Notes under the pieces: generated by a model | Database searches by the model: none | What the model saw: only the letters and a program-made list of their open reading frames with translations | What the model was told of the DNA's origin: nothing | Program-made: the position numbers and the translations under genes | Assembly (NCBI GenBank): GCA_027622495.1 | Contig: JAQBYL010000289.1 | Span: 1-5,726 of the forward strand | Length of the DNA stretch: 5,726 nucleotides | Direction: 5' to 3' | Source: Pseudomonadota bacterium | GTDB taxonomy: Bacteria > Pseudomonadota > Gammaproteobacteria > Pseudomonadales > Azotimanducaceae | Shown here: in pieces, positions 1-5,726 of the stretch | How the letters are laid out: each line of letters starts with the position of its first letter | Position numbering within the stretch: the first letter of the stretch is position 1

Positions 1-51
1 GATCTCACAACTAAAGCTGCGGTCGAAGCAGACCTATCGGTCTATATCTGA
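1..51 (+). CDS. possible 3' end of an upstream gene (very short, uncertain)
   Basis: Frame 1 is open from the window edge to a TGA at 49-51 and reads as 16 residues ending in DLSVYI, with an ordinary protein-like composition. If real, it is the tail of a gene lying to the left, in the same direction as the GST at 92 and 40 nt upstream of it. Sixteen codons cannot establish coding. Frame 2 is also open here. Nothing about function can be said. Confidence 0.2.
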   Translation, partial: DLTTKAAVEADLSVYI

Positions 52-79
52 TGGCTGCGTTCGAACACGGGTGTTTTTG

Positions 80-85
80 AAGGAG
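80..85 (+). promoter_or_regulatory. ribosome binding site of the 366-aa GST
   Basis: AAGGAG lies 6 nt before the ATG at 92, a near-ideal Shine-Dalgarno match and spacing. It decides the start in favour of ATG 92 over the in-frame GTG at 71. The reading frame is open to the window edge, so frame alone could not have settled this. Confidence 0.8.
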
Positions 86-91
86 TCTGCT

Positions 92-1192
92 ATGACCAGT
101 CAATACACACAGTATGGAACGTTGTTTTCCTACTACTCGGCCAAAACCCGTGCGTATCTCAGTTATAAGCGCATCCCGTTTGTGGAGCGTTACGACGGGC
201 CTGAGCTGAATGGTCGAATCAGGCACATTACACACAAGGTAATGGTGCCGGTGGTGGAAGCACCTGACGGTGAAATCCTGCAGGACACCACTGCGATCAT
301 CGATGCTCTGGAACCGTCTTTCCTAGAGCGGCCGGTGTTCCCCACCGATCCGCTTGCGATGCTGTTGTGCCGGATCGTTGAATTCGTGGTCGACGAGCTG
401 TGGATATCCACCGCCATGAACACCCGCTGGAACGATCCGGTATCCAAAGCGTTCGTTATCACCGAATTCGGCAACGGCATCGGCGGTGGTTTCGGTCTTA
501 AAGGCGCGCAGGCACGGGCGATCGGTGAAAAAGTAGCAGATCGCATGCAGAGCTTTCTACCTTATCTGGGAATTGCCGACCAGGCCGGGCGCGATGCGGC
601 AACGCACTTTTTTAAAACCACATCAACGCAACTGAATACCCTGTTGGGGCCGGGTGAGTTCGCGCTGGGAGAGCGGCCGAGTTTTCTAGACATCTGCCTG
701 CACACCGCCTACTTCGCCCATCAGTATCGCGATCTTGGCGATGCACAACATTTTTTGAAGTCAGAAACCCCGAGGCTGTGCTATTTCCTTGACAGCATGC
801 ATGCTGCGCATACTCTGCCGGACGAAGGGTCCTGTGAAGTCAGCGAAGGGTTATTGAGCTATCTGGATCTGATCGCACCTGCAGGTGCGCAATTCGCAAG
901 CGGTATCGAACACGGTGCTGCCGAGGCTTGCGAGAGCGCCGACCCACTGATGCCGTTTGGGGCAATCCTGCCACCCATCAGTCTCGACCTGCTTGGCCAC
1001 GCGTTCACCCGCGGTGGCTCTGCGTTCAGCGCCTGGAAGGCGCAGCGCGTCCGTGATGTGTTCGATAGCATGTCAACTGAGAATCGGGCCCGGGTTTTAC
1101 CTGTTGCGCAAAGGCTCGGTTGGGCGGAGTTTCTCAACTCCCCTCCGTCATACCGTCTGGAACGCCGGGACTTTCAGATCTGGCTTGCCTGA
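92..1192 (+). CDS. glutathione S-transferase family protein with long C-terminal extension
   Basis: Predicted cytosolic GST-fold protein of 366 aa. Residues about 6-80 form the thioredoxin-like N-domain: a first strand and helix with the Ser/Tyr-rich segment FSYYSAKTR (12-20, where the glutathione-activating residue normally sits), cis-proline P53 in MVPVV, and D65-T66-x-A-I at the place of the usual E/Q-S-x-A-I glutathione gamma-glutamyl contact. Residues about 85-245 are a helical C-domain with the GST N-capping box SFLD (197-200) in ERPSFLDICL. Residues about 250-366 go beyond a usual GST of 200-260 aa and match no domain I recognise. ATG 92 is chosen for its AAGGAG site. The gene runs toward the minus-strand GST and ends one base from it, so it is not in that operon. 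Substrate is unknown: it may conjugate glutathione, or be a non-catalytic GST-fold protein. Family call is firm; activity is inferred. Confidence 0.85.
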   Translation: MTSQYTQYGTLFSYYSAKTRAYLSYKRIPFVERYDGPELNGRIRHITHKVMVPVVEAPDGEILQDTTAIIDALEPSFLERPVFPTDPLAMLLCRIVEFVVDELWISTAMNTRWNDPVSKAFVITEFGNGIGGGFGLKGAQARAIGEKVADRMQSFLPYLGIADQAGRDAATHFFKTTSTQLNTLLGPGEFALGERPSFLDICLHTAYFAHQYRDLGDAQHFLKSETPRLCYFLDSMHAAHTLPDEGSCEVSEGLLSYLDLIAPAGAQFASGIEHGAAEACESADPLMPFGAILPPISLDLLGHAFTRGGSAFSAWKAQRVRDVFDSMSTENRARVLPVAQRLGWAEFLNSPPSYRLERRDFQIWLA

Positions 1193-1193
1193 T

Positions 1194-1976
1194 TCAATTC
1201 AGAACAGCAGCAACGTCCGCCCTGACCGCATCACCCGCCTTACGCAAGCCGCCCACCATCTGGTCAGAAAGCCAGCGGGTTACCGCTTCGGCATAGGCGG
1301 GTCTTGCCTGGATCTGCTGGTACCATCTGGCTAGCCCGGGCCGCGAACTGATTTCATCACCCTGACCCAGATGATCGATCCGCAGCGCATAGGGCAGTAA
1401 CGCACAGTCCGCCAGAGAGAAACTTTCTGCCGCGAGCCAGACACTACCCTTCAGCATCTCTTCAGCGGTATCAAACAGATTTCGGTGGGTGAGCATCGCC
1501 TCACGGAAAGCCGGTGCAGCCACACCCAGGTCAACAACCTGCCGCCGGGCTTCGCGTCGCGCCGGGTCGGGTATCTTGTTAACCAGTGCGGTTACCTCAT
1601 CTTTCGGTCGCGCAAGCAGACTCGGTCGAACGCCGATGGCATAGGTGATGACAGCGCAGGCCGGATGCAGCGCATTGTCGATCTGTTTGCACAACAGACG
1701 CATTCGGTGGCGCGCTGCGGGCTCGGCAGGTTTGAGAGCAACCTCAGGATAAGCGTCGTCCAGATACTCGTTGATCAACGTCGATTCGATCAGAACATTG
1801 CCGTGATCTTCAAGTGTTGGCACCACCGCGTTCGGGTTCAACGCCATGTAGGCGGGATCGAACTGATCACCTTTCTGCAGATCGAGCACCGTATCTTCGA
1901 AGGCGAGACCTTTTTCTGCCAGGGCCATCCGCACCTTCTGCGAACAGCTGGACATCGGGTTGTGGTACAGGCGCAT
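1194..1976 (-). CDS. glutathione S-transferase
   Basis: Predicted cytosolic GST of 260 aa, normal length. The N-domain (about 1-78) has the active-site loop NPMSSCSQKVR (6-16; S9, S10, C11 or S12 are the candidate glutathione-activating residues), cis-proline P53 in AVVPTL, and the glutathione contact E64-S65 in ESTLI. The C-domain (about 88-235) has the N-capping box SLAD (187-190). It is clearly a different subfamily from the plus-strand GST. ATG 1976 has AAGGAG 6 nt upstream. It is the last gene of the minus-strand run, 11 nt after the CoA-transferase, and its ribosome site touches that gene's TAA, so co-transcription and probably coupled translation are expected. This pairing suggests glutathione conjugation, or removal of glutathione from a conjugate, in the same pathway as the CoA-transferase. 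The actual substrate cannot be read from the sequence. Confidence 0.92.
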   Translation of the reverse strand: MRLYHNPMSSCSQKVRMALAEKGLAFEDTVLDLQKGDQFDPAYMALNPNAVVPTLEDHGNVLIESTLINEYLDDAYPEVALKPAEPAARHRMRLLCKQIDNALHPACAVITYAIGVRPSLLARPKDEVTALVNKIPDPARREARRQVVDLGVAAPAFREAMLTHRNLFDTAEEMLKGSVWLAAESFSLADCALLPYALRIDHLGQGDEISSRPGLARWYQQIQARPAYAEAVTRWLSDQMVGGLRKAGDAVRADVAAVLN

Positions 1977-1982
1977 CCGCTG

Positions 1983-1988
1983 CTCCTT
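1983..1988 (-). promoter_or_regulatory. ribosome binding site of the 260-aa GST, touching the upstream stop
   Basis: Read on the minus strand, AAGGAG sits 6 nt before ATG 1976. Its first base is also the last base of the TAA stop of the CoA-transferase (1988-1990), so ribosomes terminating there sit on the next ribosome site. This favours translational coupling of the two genes. Confidence 0.75.
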
Positions 1989-3193
1989 TATTCGATTGAC
2001 GGGCGCTTGATCACGCCTTGGGTTTCCAGTGCTTCAAGGGCATCTTCAGCCAGCCCGAATCCCTTGAGGACTTCGAACGTGTGTTCGCCGAGCCGTGGCG
2101 CACGTTGCGGCACTTTCTGAGTTTCTGTAGAAAGACTGATCGGCGTGGCAAAGGTCCGTTCCACATCCGGCATGCCCGAGTTGGACGGCACGATCACCTG
2201 GTTAGCAATCAGCTGTGGATCGTTGATCACCTCGGCGTTGCGCGCAACCAGGCTGTAGACGATGCCGACATCATCCAACCGCTTGCACAAAACCGACGCA
2301 TCCAGCTTGCGCATGGCGGCTGCAATCTGTTCGCGTGCATAAAACCGGTTGTGAAACAGCGGCTGGATCGGTTGCAGGCGTTCGTCATCGAGCCACTGCG
2401 GCTGCTCGAGTACGCGGGTAAGTTTGGGCCAGTCACGCCGGATGTTCTGCACCGAGATCAGCAGGTAGCGCTCATCGCGGGTGGCATAGACGTTCTGAAT
2501 AGGATTTGACCAGCCTTCCTTGTCGCGGCGTGCTGCCCCATCGACCCCGGCCATCACACCCTGCAGATTCAGGCCATTGGCCCAGGTGCCTGTGGCCGCA
2601 AGAGAAGTCGACACCATGCTGCCTTCGCCGGTGCGATCGCGCCGATACAGCGCCATCATGATCCCGGCAAACAGAGTCATCGCAGTGGCATGATCGCCCA
2701 CCCCACCCGCCGGAAGGGTTGGTGGAACCTCTTTGTCACGCATCATGTCGAGGATGCCGGTACGGGCAAACCAGCCGGTCAGATCAAACGCACGCCGGTC
2801 GGCTTCATCGCCCTGCATGCCGTAGCCGGAAATCTGCGCAAAGATCAGTCTGGGGTTGACGGCCTTGAGGGTTTCCCATTCAAGGTTGTGCCTTTTCAGC
2901 TGCCCGCGACTGAAGTTGACCACAAACACGTCCGCCTGCCGGAGCATGGTCATCAGGACGTCATGGCCAGCCTGAACGGTAATGTCGAGTGCAATCCCAC
3001 GCCGGTTGCGATCGGTCAGCTGCCAGGAATATTCGCTCGGATGCCCGGCGGCAATTGAACGATGTCGGTCGCCGCCCAGGGGCTCAACCTTTATGACATC
3101 TGCGCCATAGTCCGAGAGGATTGTGGCCGCACAGGGACCAGCGAGAAATGACGCCGCATCCACCACTTTGAGATCTGCAAACAATGTCGACAC
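1988..3193 (-). CDS. CaiB/BaiF family III CoA-transferase
   Basis: Predicted cytosolic CoA-transferase of 401 aa, the usual length for the family, which moves CoA from an acyl-CoA to a carboxylic acid; alpha-methylacyl-CoA racemases share the fold. Seen from the start: DLKVVDAASFLAGP (about 7-20) and LSDYGADVIKVEP (27-38), the hallmark N-terminal block; NRRGIALDI (63-71); and GGVGDHATAM (163-172), where D167 aligns with the catalytic aspartate D169 of formyl-CoA transferase that forms the acyl-anhydride intermediate. The catalytic residue is present, so activity as a transferase is likely. GTG 3193 is chosen because AGGGAGG lies 6 nt upstream and the conserved block begins at once. The in-frame ATG at 3232 would add 13 atypical residues without a ribosome site. 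It lies 54 nt after the dioxygenase and 11 nt before a GST. Acyl donor and acceptor are unknown. Confidence 0.93.
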   Translation of the reverse strand: MSTLFADLKVVDAASFLAGPCAATILSDYGADVIKVEPLGGDRHRSIAAGHPSEYSWQLTDRNRRGIALDITVQAGHDVLMTMLRQADVFVVNFSRGQLKRHNLEWETLKAVNPRLIFAQISGYGMQGDEADRRAFDLTGWFARTGILDMMRDKEVPPTLPAGGVGDHATAMTLFAGIMMALYRRDRTGEGSMVSTSLAATGTWANGLNLQGVMAGVDGAARRDKEGWSNPIQNVYATRDERYLLISVQNIRRDWPKLTRVLEQPQWLDDERLQPIQPLFHNRFYAREQIAAAMRKLDASVLCKRLDDVGIVYSLVARNAEVINDPQLIANQVIVPSNSGMPDVERTFATPISLSTETQKVPQRAPRLGEHTFEVLKGFGLAEDALEALETQGVIKRPSIE

Positions 3194-3199
3194 CGACCA

Positions 3200-3206
3200 C
3201 CTCCCT
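3200..3206 (-). promoter_or_regulatory. ribosome binding site of the CoA-transferase
   Basis: On the minus strand AGGGAGG lies 6 nt before GTG 3193. It is the strongest Shine-Dalgarno match in the window and sets the start at the GTG, downstream of the ATG at 3232 that gives the longest reading frame. Confidence 0.8.
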
Positions 3207-3247
3207 ATAAGGAAAATCGAGCCTCGAACCATACCATAATCGCTTCG

Positions 3248-4108
3248 CTATCTTCGCTGTGTGTACTGAGGTCCGGTGGCAACCCCAAGCTCGGCAGGCG
3301 GCTCGGGGAGCGTGTTGGAAGGCGGCCATAACATCGGCATCCCTTCACCGCGCATTTCTTCACCGACGGCCACACCGGCTCGATCAAGCGGAAACACCGG
3401 CCACTCACGGGCGCGGAGAAAACCGGCCGCAATGTAAACCACGGTAAACACCCTTCGCGGGCTGGCGGTACGGTTGGCTGCGGCCTGGTGAACGGTGAAC
3501 CCGTTATGCCAGATCACCGATCCGGCCTTAGCGCTAACCCATCGTGCGGATACGTCGGCAAGAGCGGGATCGTTGCGTATGTCGTACGGTTCGGTGCTAT
3601 GCGTAATGTCCACGACCGTAAGCGCACCGAGTTTGTGCGAGCCTGGCATGTAGGCCATGGCCCCGTTTTCCGGTGTCACATCATCAAGCGGGATCCAGGC
3701 ACTGATGAGTGGTACCCGGCCAATCGGCCAGAAAGGCTGGTCCTGGTGCGGTGTGGTCTCGCGCCCACCAGCTTCTTTGTAGAGTGCCTGATCCTGCCAG
3801 AGCAGCACACTGTCTACCCCCATCAGCTGTGCAGCTGCACCGGCAAGTCCTGCATGACAAGTGAACGGACGGACTGCCTGACTTGTCTCCCACAGACGCA
3901 TGCACTGCACAAATGACTGTTCGTAAATTCTTTTTTCAGCGACGCTGCGTCCGTCGTCAACGGTTCGACGGGCAACTTCGGCATCTACCGCATCCCTCAT
4001 CGCAGCGAGTTCTGTGGCGCTGAAAATCCCTTCAGTACAGACAAAGCCATCGGCCTGATATGCACTTATGTCAGTGGCAGACAGGTCTACCGGAAAGGTT
4101 GGGTTCAT
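3248..4108 (-). CDS. phytanoyl-CoA dioxygenase (PhyH) family Fe(II)/2-oxoglutarate oxygenase
   Basis: Predicted soluble non-haem iron oxygenase of 286 aa, typical for bacterial PhyH proteins. It is expected to hydroxylate a substrate using O2 and 2-oxoglutarate. The iron triad is visible: H121 and D123 in PHQDQPFWP, and the distal H207 in FTVHQAA. R218, eleven residues on, fits the 2-oxoglutarate anchor. Other family marks are the start YQADGFVCTEGIFS (17-30), WIPLDDVTPENGAM (138-151) and PGSH (155-158). The C-terminal 25 residues are proline-rich and probably peripheral. ATG 4108 has AGGA 6 nt upstream. It follows the glycosyltransferase by 12 nt and precedes the CoA-transferase by 54 nt. 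Despite the family name, many bacterial members act on free small molecules, so a CoA thioester substrate is not implied. A role beside the CoA-transferase or in modifying a glycan or lipid are both possible. Confidence 0.93.
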   Translation of the reverse strand: MNPTFPVDLSATDISAYQADGFVCTEGIFSATELAAMRDAVDAEVARRTVDDGRSVAEKRIYEQSFVQCMRLWETSQAVRPFTCHAGLAGAAAQLMGVDSVLLWQDQALYKEAGGRETTPHQDQPFWPIGRVPLISAWIPLDDVTPENGAMAYMPGSHKLGALTVVDITHSTEPYDIRNDPALADVSARWVSAKAGSVIWHNGFTVHQAAANRTASPRRVFTVVYIAAGFLRAREWPVFPLDRAGVAVGEEMRGEGMPMLWPPSNTLPEPPAELGVATGPQYTQRR

Positions 4109-4114
4109 GTTCTA

Positions 4115-4118
4115 TCCT
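4115..4118 (-). promoter_or_regulatory. ribosome binding site of the PhyH dioxygenase
   Basis: AGGA on the minus strand, 6 nt before ATG 4108, inside the 12-nt gap after the glycosyltransferase TGA (4123-4121). It is short but well placed and supports ATG 4108 as start. Confidence 0.55.
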
Positions 4119-4120
4119 GT

Positions 4121-4963
4121 TCATTGCGTACAACATGCCGCGACCGGCTTCCATTCGTCAAATCGATTCATCATGACCAGCAATTCGGGGTGCTCGCTGA
4201 TCAGACCAGCCACAAGCGTGCGCAGCCGCGGACTCGCTTCGATGACCGAGGGCCAGTGATAGTGGCAAAAATAAGCACTCTTAGCCTCTTCTACATCCTG
4301 TTTGTGGCCAGGAAAATTCAGATCCTCCGTTAACGCAAGCGGTCGAACCCCCAGCATCGAAAGTGCAACAGGCAGGCCAATCTGATCCAGCCACGGGCGT
4401 TTGTTCAGTATGGTCTGGTCTTTGTCGATTCGATTACACACATCGACCCAGAGTGCCGAGAGCTGGCTGTTGTTTCTGCAACAGATCACTCCGGCATTGT
4501 AGTAAGGCATCATGTGCTCATCACCGTGGGTGGATTTGACGCGATACTTCGGCATCGGCAGATGAAACTTACGGTAAACCCGCGACCAGTCTCCTCCGTT
4601 CTTGGTGAACGTTTCTACATCAGCCGGTTTAACCGCATAACCTGTCGCCAGACAAGGATGGTCATAAAACGCTCTGATCAGGAGGATGTCGCTGTCCAGG
4701 AACACCACCCTTTCAAATTCTGAAGGCACACCGAGGGCCGTGAGTTTGTTGCCTATGGGGTAGTCGGCACTGATGCGATTCAGGATCGGCGTTCGCGTGA
4801 CACCACAGCGGGCCAGAACAGCAATCCCTTCTGCCGACATGGCACCCCAGGTGTCTTCCGGATAAGCGACAGCACCAATCAGATCATGCGGACAAGCGAG
4901 GTTCTTGAAGAGCGATGCGGCCAGCAGACAACTCTTGAGCTCAAGCTCACCGCCGTGCACCAC
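4121..4963 (-). CDS. GT-A fold glycosyltransferase, family 8-like
   Basis: Predicted nucleotide-sugar-dependent glycosyltransferase, 280 aa from GTG 4963. It shows the core GT-A marks in order: GGELELKSCLLAASL (4-18, the first helix after the first strand), GNKLTAL (71-77), RVVFLDSDILLIR (85-97) with the metal-binding DSD at 90-92, YYNAGVI (154-160), WLDQIGLPVAL (191-201) and the late histidine motif FCHYHWP (232-238). This order is that of family 8 (glycogenin/LgtC-like) enzymes; donor and acceptor are unknown. No signal peptide or membrane segment is seen, so it is probably cytosolic. The start is doubtful: GTG 4963 has no ribosome site and leaves out the codons for GFAFTF, which look like the first beta strand. 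CTG at 4993 would restore it (290 aa) and overlaps the upstream stop as CTGA. ATC at 4996 or 4999 is also possible. No ATG, GTG or TTG lies upstream in frame before the TGA at 5116-5114. It ends 12 nt before the dioxygenase. Confidence 0.85.
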   Translation of the reverse strand: MVHGGELELKSCLLAASLFKNLACPHDLIGAVAYPEDTWGAMSAEGIAVLARCGVTRTPILNRISADYPIGNKLTALGVPSEFERVVFLDSDILLIRAFYDHPCLATGYAVKPADVETFTKNGGDWSRVYRKFHLPMPKYRVKSTHGDEHMMPYYNAGVICCRNNSQLSALWVDVCNRIDKDQTILNKRPWLDQIGLPVALSMLGVRPLALTEDLNFPGHKQDVEEAKSAYFCHYHWPSVIEASPRLRTLVAGLISEHPELLVMMNRFDEWKPVAACCTQ

Positions 4964-4989
4964 AAAGGTAAAGGCAAACCCGCTGGAAC

Positions 4990-5726
4990 TCAGGATGATC
5001 TGCCCAGCAGAGCAGCATATTTCTGCTGCAGACGACGATAACCGGAGACCCGGCGGGCCAGGAGACCGGTTGCACCCGATCCGAGCTTGATGAGCATACC
5101 GGACACATCGTTCTCAAGATCGCGATTGGTCACCTGCAGTTCCTCGACCTGACTGACGAGCGTTTGAATCCGCGCCGTGGCCTCGCTCAGTTCAGATCCT
5201 GCTTTCTGCTCCAGGCGTTTGGCCTGGGCCAGGTCAAGTCTGCTTTTCTCGGCCTGTCTCTGGCTCTGCATCTGGTTCTGCTTCTGGTTTTTTGCAAGTT
5301 GGTCTGATGCAGCCTCAACGGCCTTACCCAGCGCGGTCACCTGTTCCTTATAGGCAGCCGCTTGCTGCTCCGCAGCTTCGAGCGACTGATCGCGCTCCTT
5401 GAGCTGCGCATCTGTATCGTTGATTGTTTTGCGTGCCTTGAGCTCACTTAAGGCAGCTGCGTCCACCCGTTTGCGCAGCGCCGCGAGTTCTTCCGCCTGG
5501 CGTTGAGAGAGTTTCTTCTGCTCATCCAGGCTCTTTGTACTGTCGGTCAGTTTCTGTTCCAGGTCGCCGATCCGGACAGCCGACTTGCTACTGCGGGCTT
5601 CGGCTTCATTTGCCAGTTTCGATGTGCTCACAAGACCTGCTTTCTGCTCCTTGAGGTCCTCACTCAGCCGCTCGATCCTGGTCTTGAGGGTCTCGTTCTT
5701 TGCTTTCTCCGCCTTGGCCTTGTCAC
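4990..5726 (-). CDS. coiled-coil protein, C-terminal part (runs off the right edge)
   Basis: The last 244 or so residues of a larger protein. The frame is open to the window edge, and the part before the internal GTG at 5631 (codons for KAKAEKAKNETLKTRIERL and onward) is the same charged, leucine-spaced helix, so GTG 5631 is not taken as the start. Nearly the whole visible part, to about codon 5095, is rich in Ala, Glu, Gln, Lys and Leu with heptad-like spacing, typical of a long parallel coiled coil. A glutamine-alternating patch is encoded at 5254-5289. The final 35 residues change character: a Gly-rich stretch (KLGSGATGLLARR) and then a basic tail with RRLQQKYAALLGRSS, perhaps a docking or membrane-contact element. 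No catalytic domain is visible. Such coiled coils occur as C-terminal parts of surface-polysaccharide enzymes and of SMC-like proteins; which applies depends on the missing N-terminus. It ends at, or overlaps by 4 nt, the start of the glycosyltransferase. Confidence 0.75.
   Translation of the reverse strand, partial: DKAKAEKAKNETLKTRIERLSEDLKEQKAGLVSTSKLANEAEARSSKSAVRIGDLEQKLTDSTKSLDEQKKLSQRQAEELAALRKRVDAAALSELKARKTINDTDAQLKERDQSLEAAEQQAAAYKEQVTALGKAVEAASDQLAKNQKQNQMQSQRQAEKSRLDLAQAKRLEQKAGSELSEATARIQTLVSQVEELQVTNRDLENDVSGMLIKLGSGATGLLARRVSGYRRLQQKYAALLGRSS
5254..5289 (-). repeat. hexanucleotide-period CAGNNN tract in the coiled-coil gene
   Basis: On the minus strand CAG (CTG on the plus strand) recurs every 6 bases six times, giving the alternating peptide NQKQNQMQSQRQ. 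The intervening codons differ, so it is an imperfect repeat, perhaps from slippage followed by drift. The 6-base period fits neither a heptad nor a simple coiled-coil register. Confidence 0.5.

Noticed and set aside
30..43. Small inverted repeat AGACC-TATC-GGTCT upstream of the plus-strand GST, with a nearby TATATC as a possible -10 box
   Set aside because: The stem is only 5 bp with no T tract, and no -35-like hexamer sits at 16-18 nt from the TATATC. Not enough for a terminator, operator or promoter call.
190..546. Minus-strand open frame of 118 codons inside the plus-strand GST
   Set aside because: Its composition (Ser, Arg and Pro rich, no motifs) is that of a reverse-frame shadow, and the plus strand there encodes a clear GST N-domain.
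1485..2120. Long plus-strand open frame of 211 codons across the GST and CoA-transferase genes
   Set aside because: It is antisense to two well-supported genes, has no recognisable domain and no ribosome site that I can see, so it is read as a shadow frame. Other antisense open frames at 2018-2509, 2690-3058 and 3488-3916 were dropped for the same reason.
3193..3232. ATG 3232 as start of the CoA-transferase
   Set aside because: No ribosome site precedes it and the added 13 residues do not resemble the family's N-terminus, whereas GTG 3193 has AGGGAGG at ideal spacing.
3194..3247. TCGAGGCTCGA plus TTTT as an intrinsic terminator after the dioxygenase
   Set aside because: A usable loop leaves only a 4-bp stem, too weak for a terminator call, and the next gene follows with a strong ribosome site.
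1..5726. Mobile element, CRISPR, tRNA or phage/defence system
   Set aside because: No direct-repeat array, transposase, integrase, tRNA-like fold or defence-type domain was seen on either strand.

Overview
The window looks like chromosomal DNA from a proteobacterium, probably a gammaproteobacterium, with moderately high GC by eye. The evidence is good AGGAG-type ribosome sites about 6 nt from starts, densely packed genes, and families common in marine and soil Proteobacteria: glutathione S-transferases (GSTs), a class III CoA-transferase and a PhyH dioxygenase. No rRNA, tRNA, insertion sequence, CRISPR array or phage gene is visible. The taxonomic call is an inference; no marker gene is present.

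Layout. Bases 92-1192 (+) encode a long GST-family protein of 366 aa with an extra C-terminal region of about 115 aa. It meets a minus-strand run head-on, the two stop codons being one base apart (1192/1194). The minus-strand run, read right to left, is: a coiled-coil protein that enters from beyond the right edge (5726-4990); a GT-A fold glycosyltransferase resembling family 8 (about 4963 or 4993 to 4121); a PhyH-family Fe(II)/2-oxoglutarate dioxygenase (4108-3248); a family III (CaiB/BaiF) CoA-transferase (3193-1988); and a second, unrelated-looking GST of 260 aa (1976-1194). Gaps are -4 or +26, 12, 54 and 11 nt, so all five could be one transcript. The 54-nt gap before the CoA-transferase is the only plausible internal break.

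How the genes may work together. The left part (GST, CoA-transferase, GST, perhaps the dioxygenase) looks like a small-molecule catabolic module. Two GSTs beside a family III CoA-transferase recall the isoG/isoI/isoJ part of the bacterial isoprene pathway, where an electrophile is conjugated to glutathione and the acid product is loaded onto CoA. No monooxygenase or IsoH-like dehydrogenase is in view, so this is only an analogy. The right part (coiled coil, glycosyltransferase) looks like the edge of a surface-glycan locus. The dioxygenase sits only 12 nt after the glycosyltransferase and could belong to either side.

The points most worth checking are the start of the glycosyltransferase, which seems to lack an ordinary start codon unless its first beta strand is lost (a CTG overlapping the upstream stop as CTGA is the best candidate), and the GST/CoA-transferase/dioxygenase combination.
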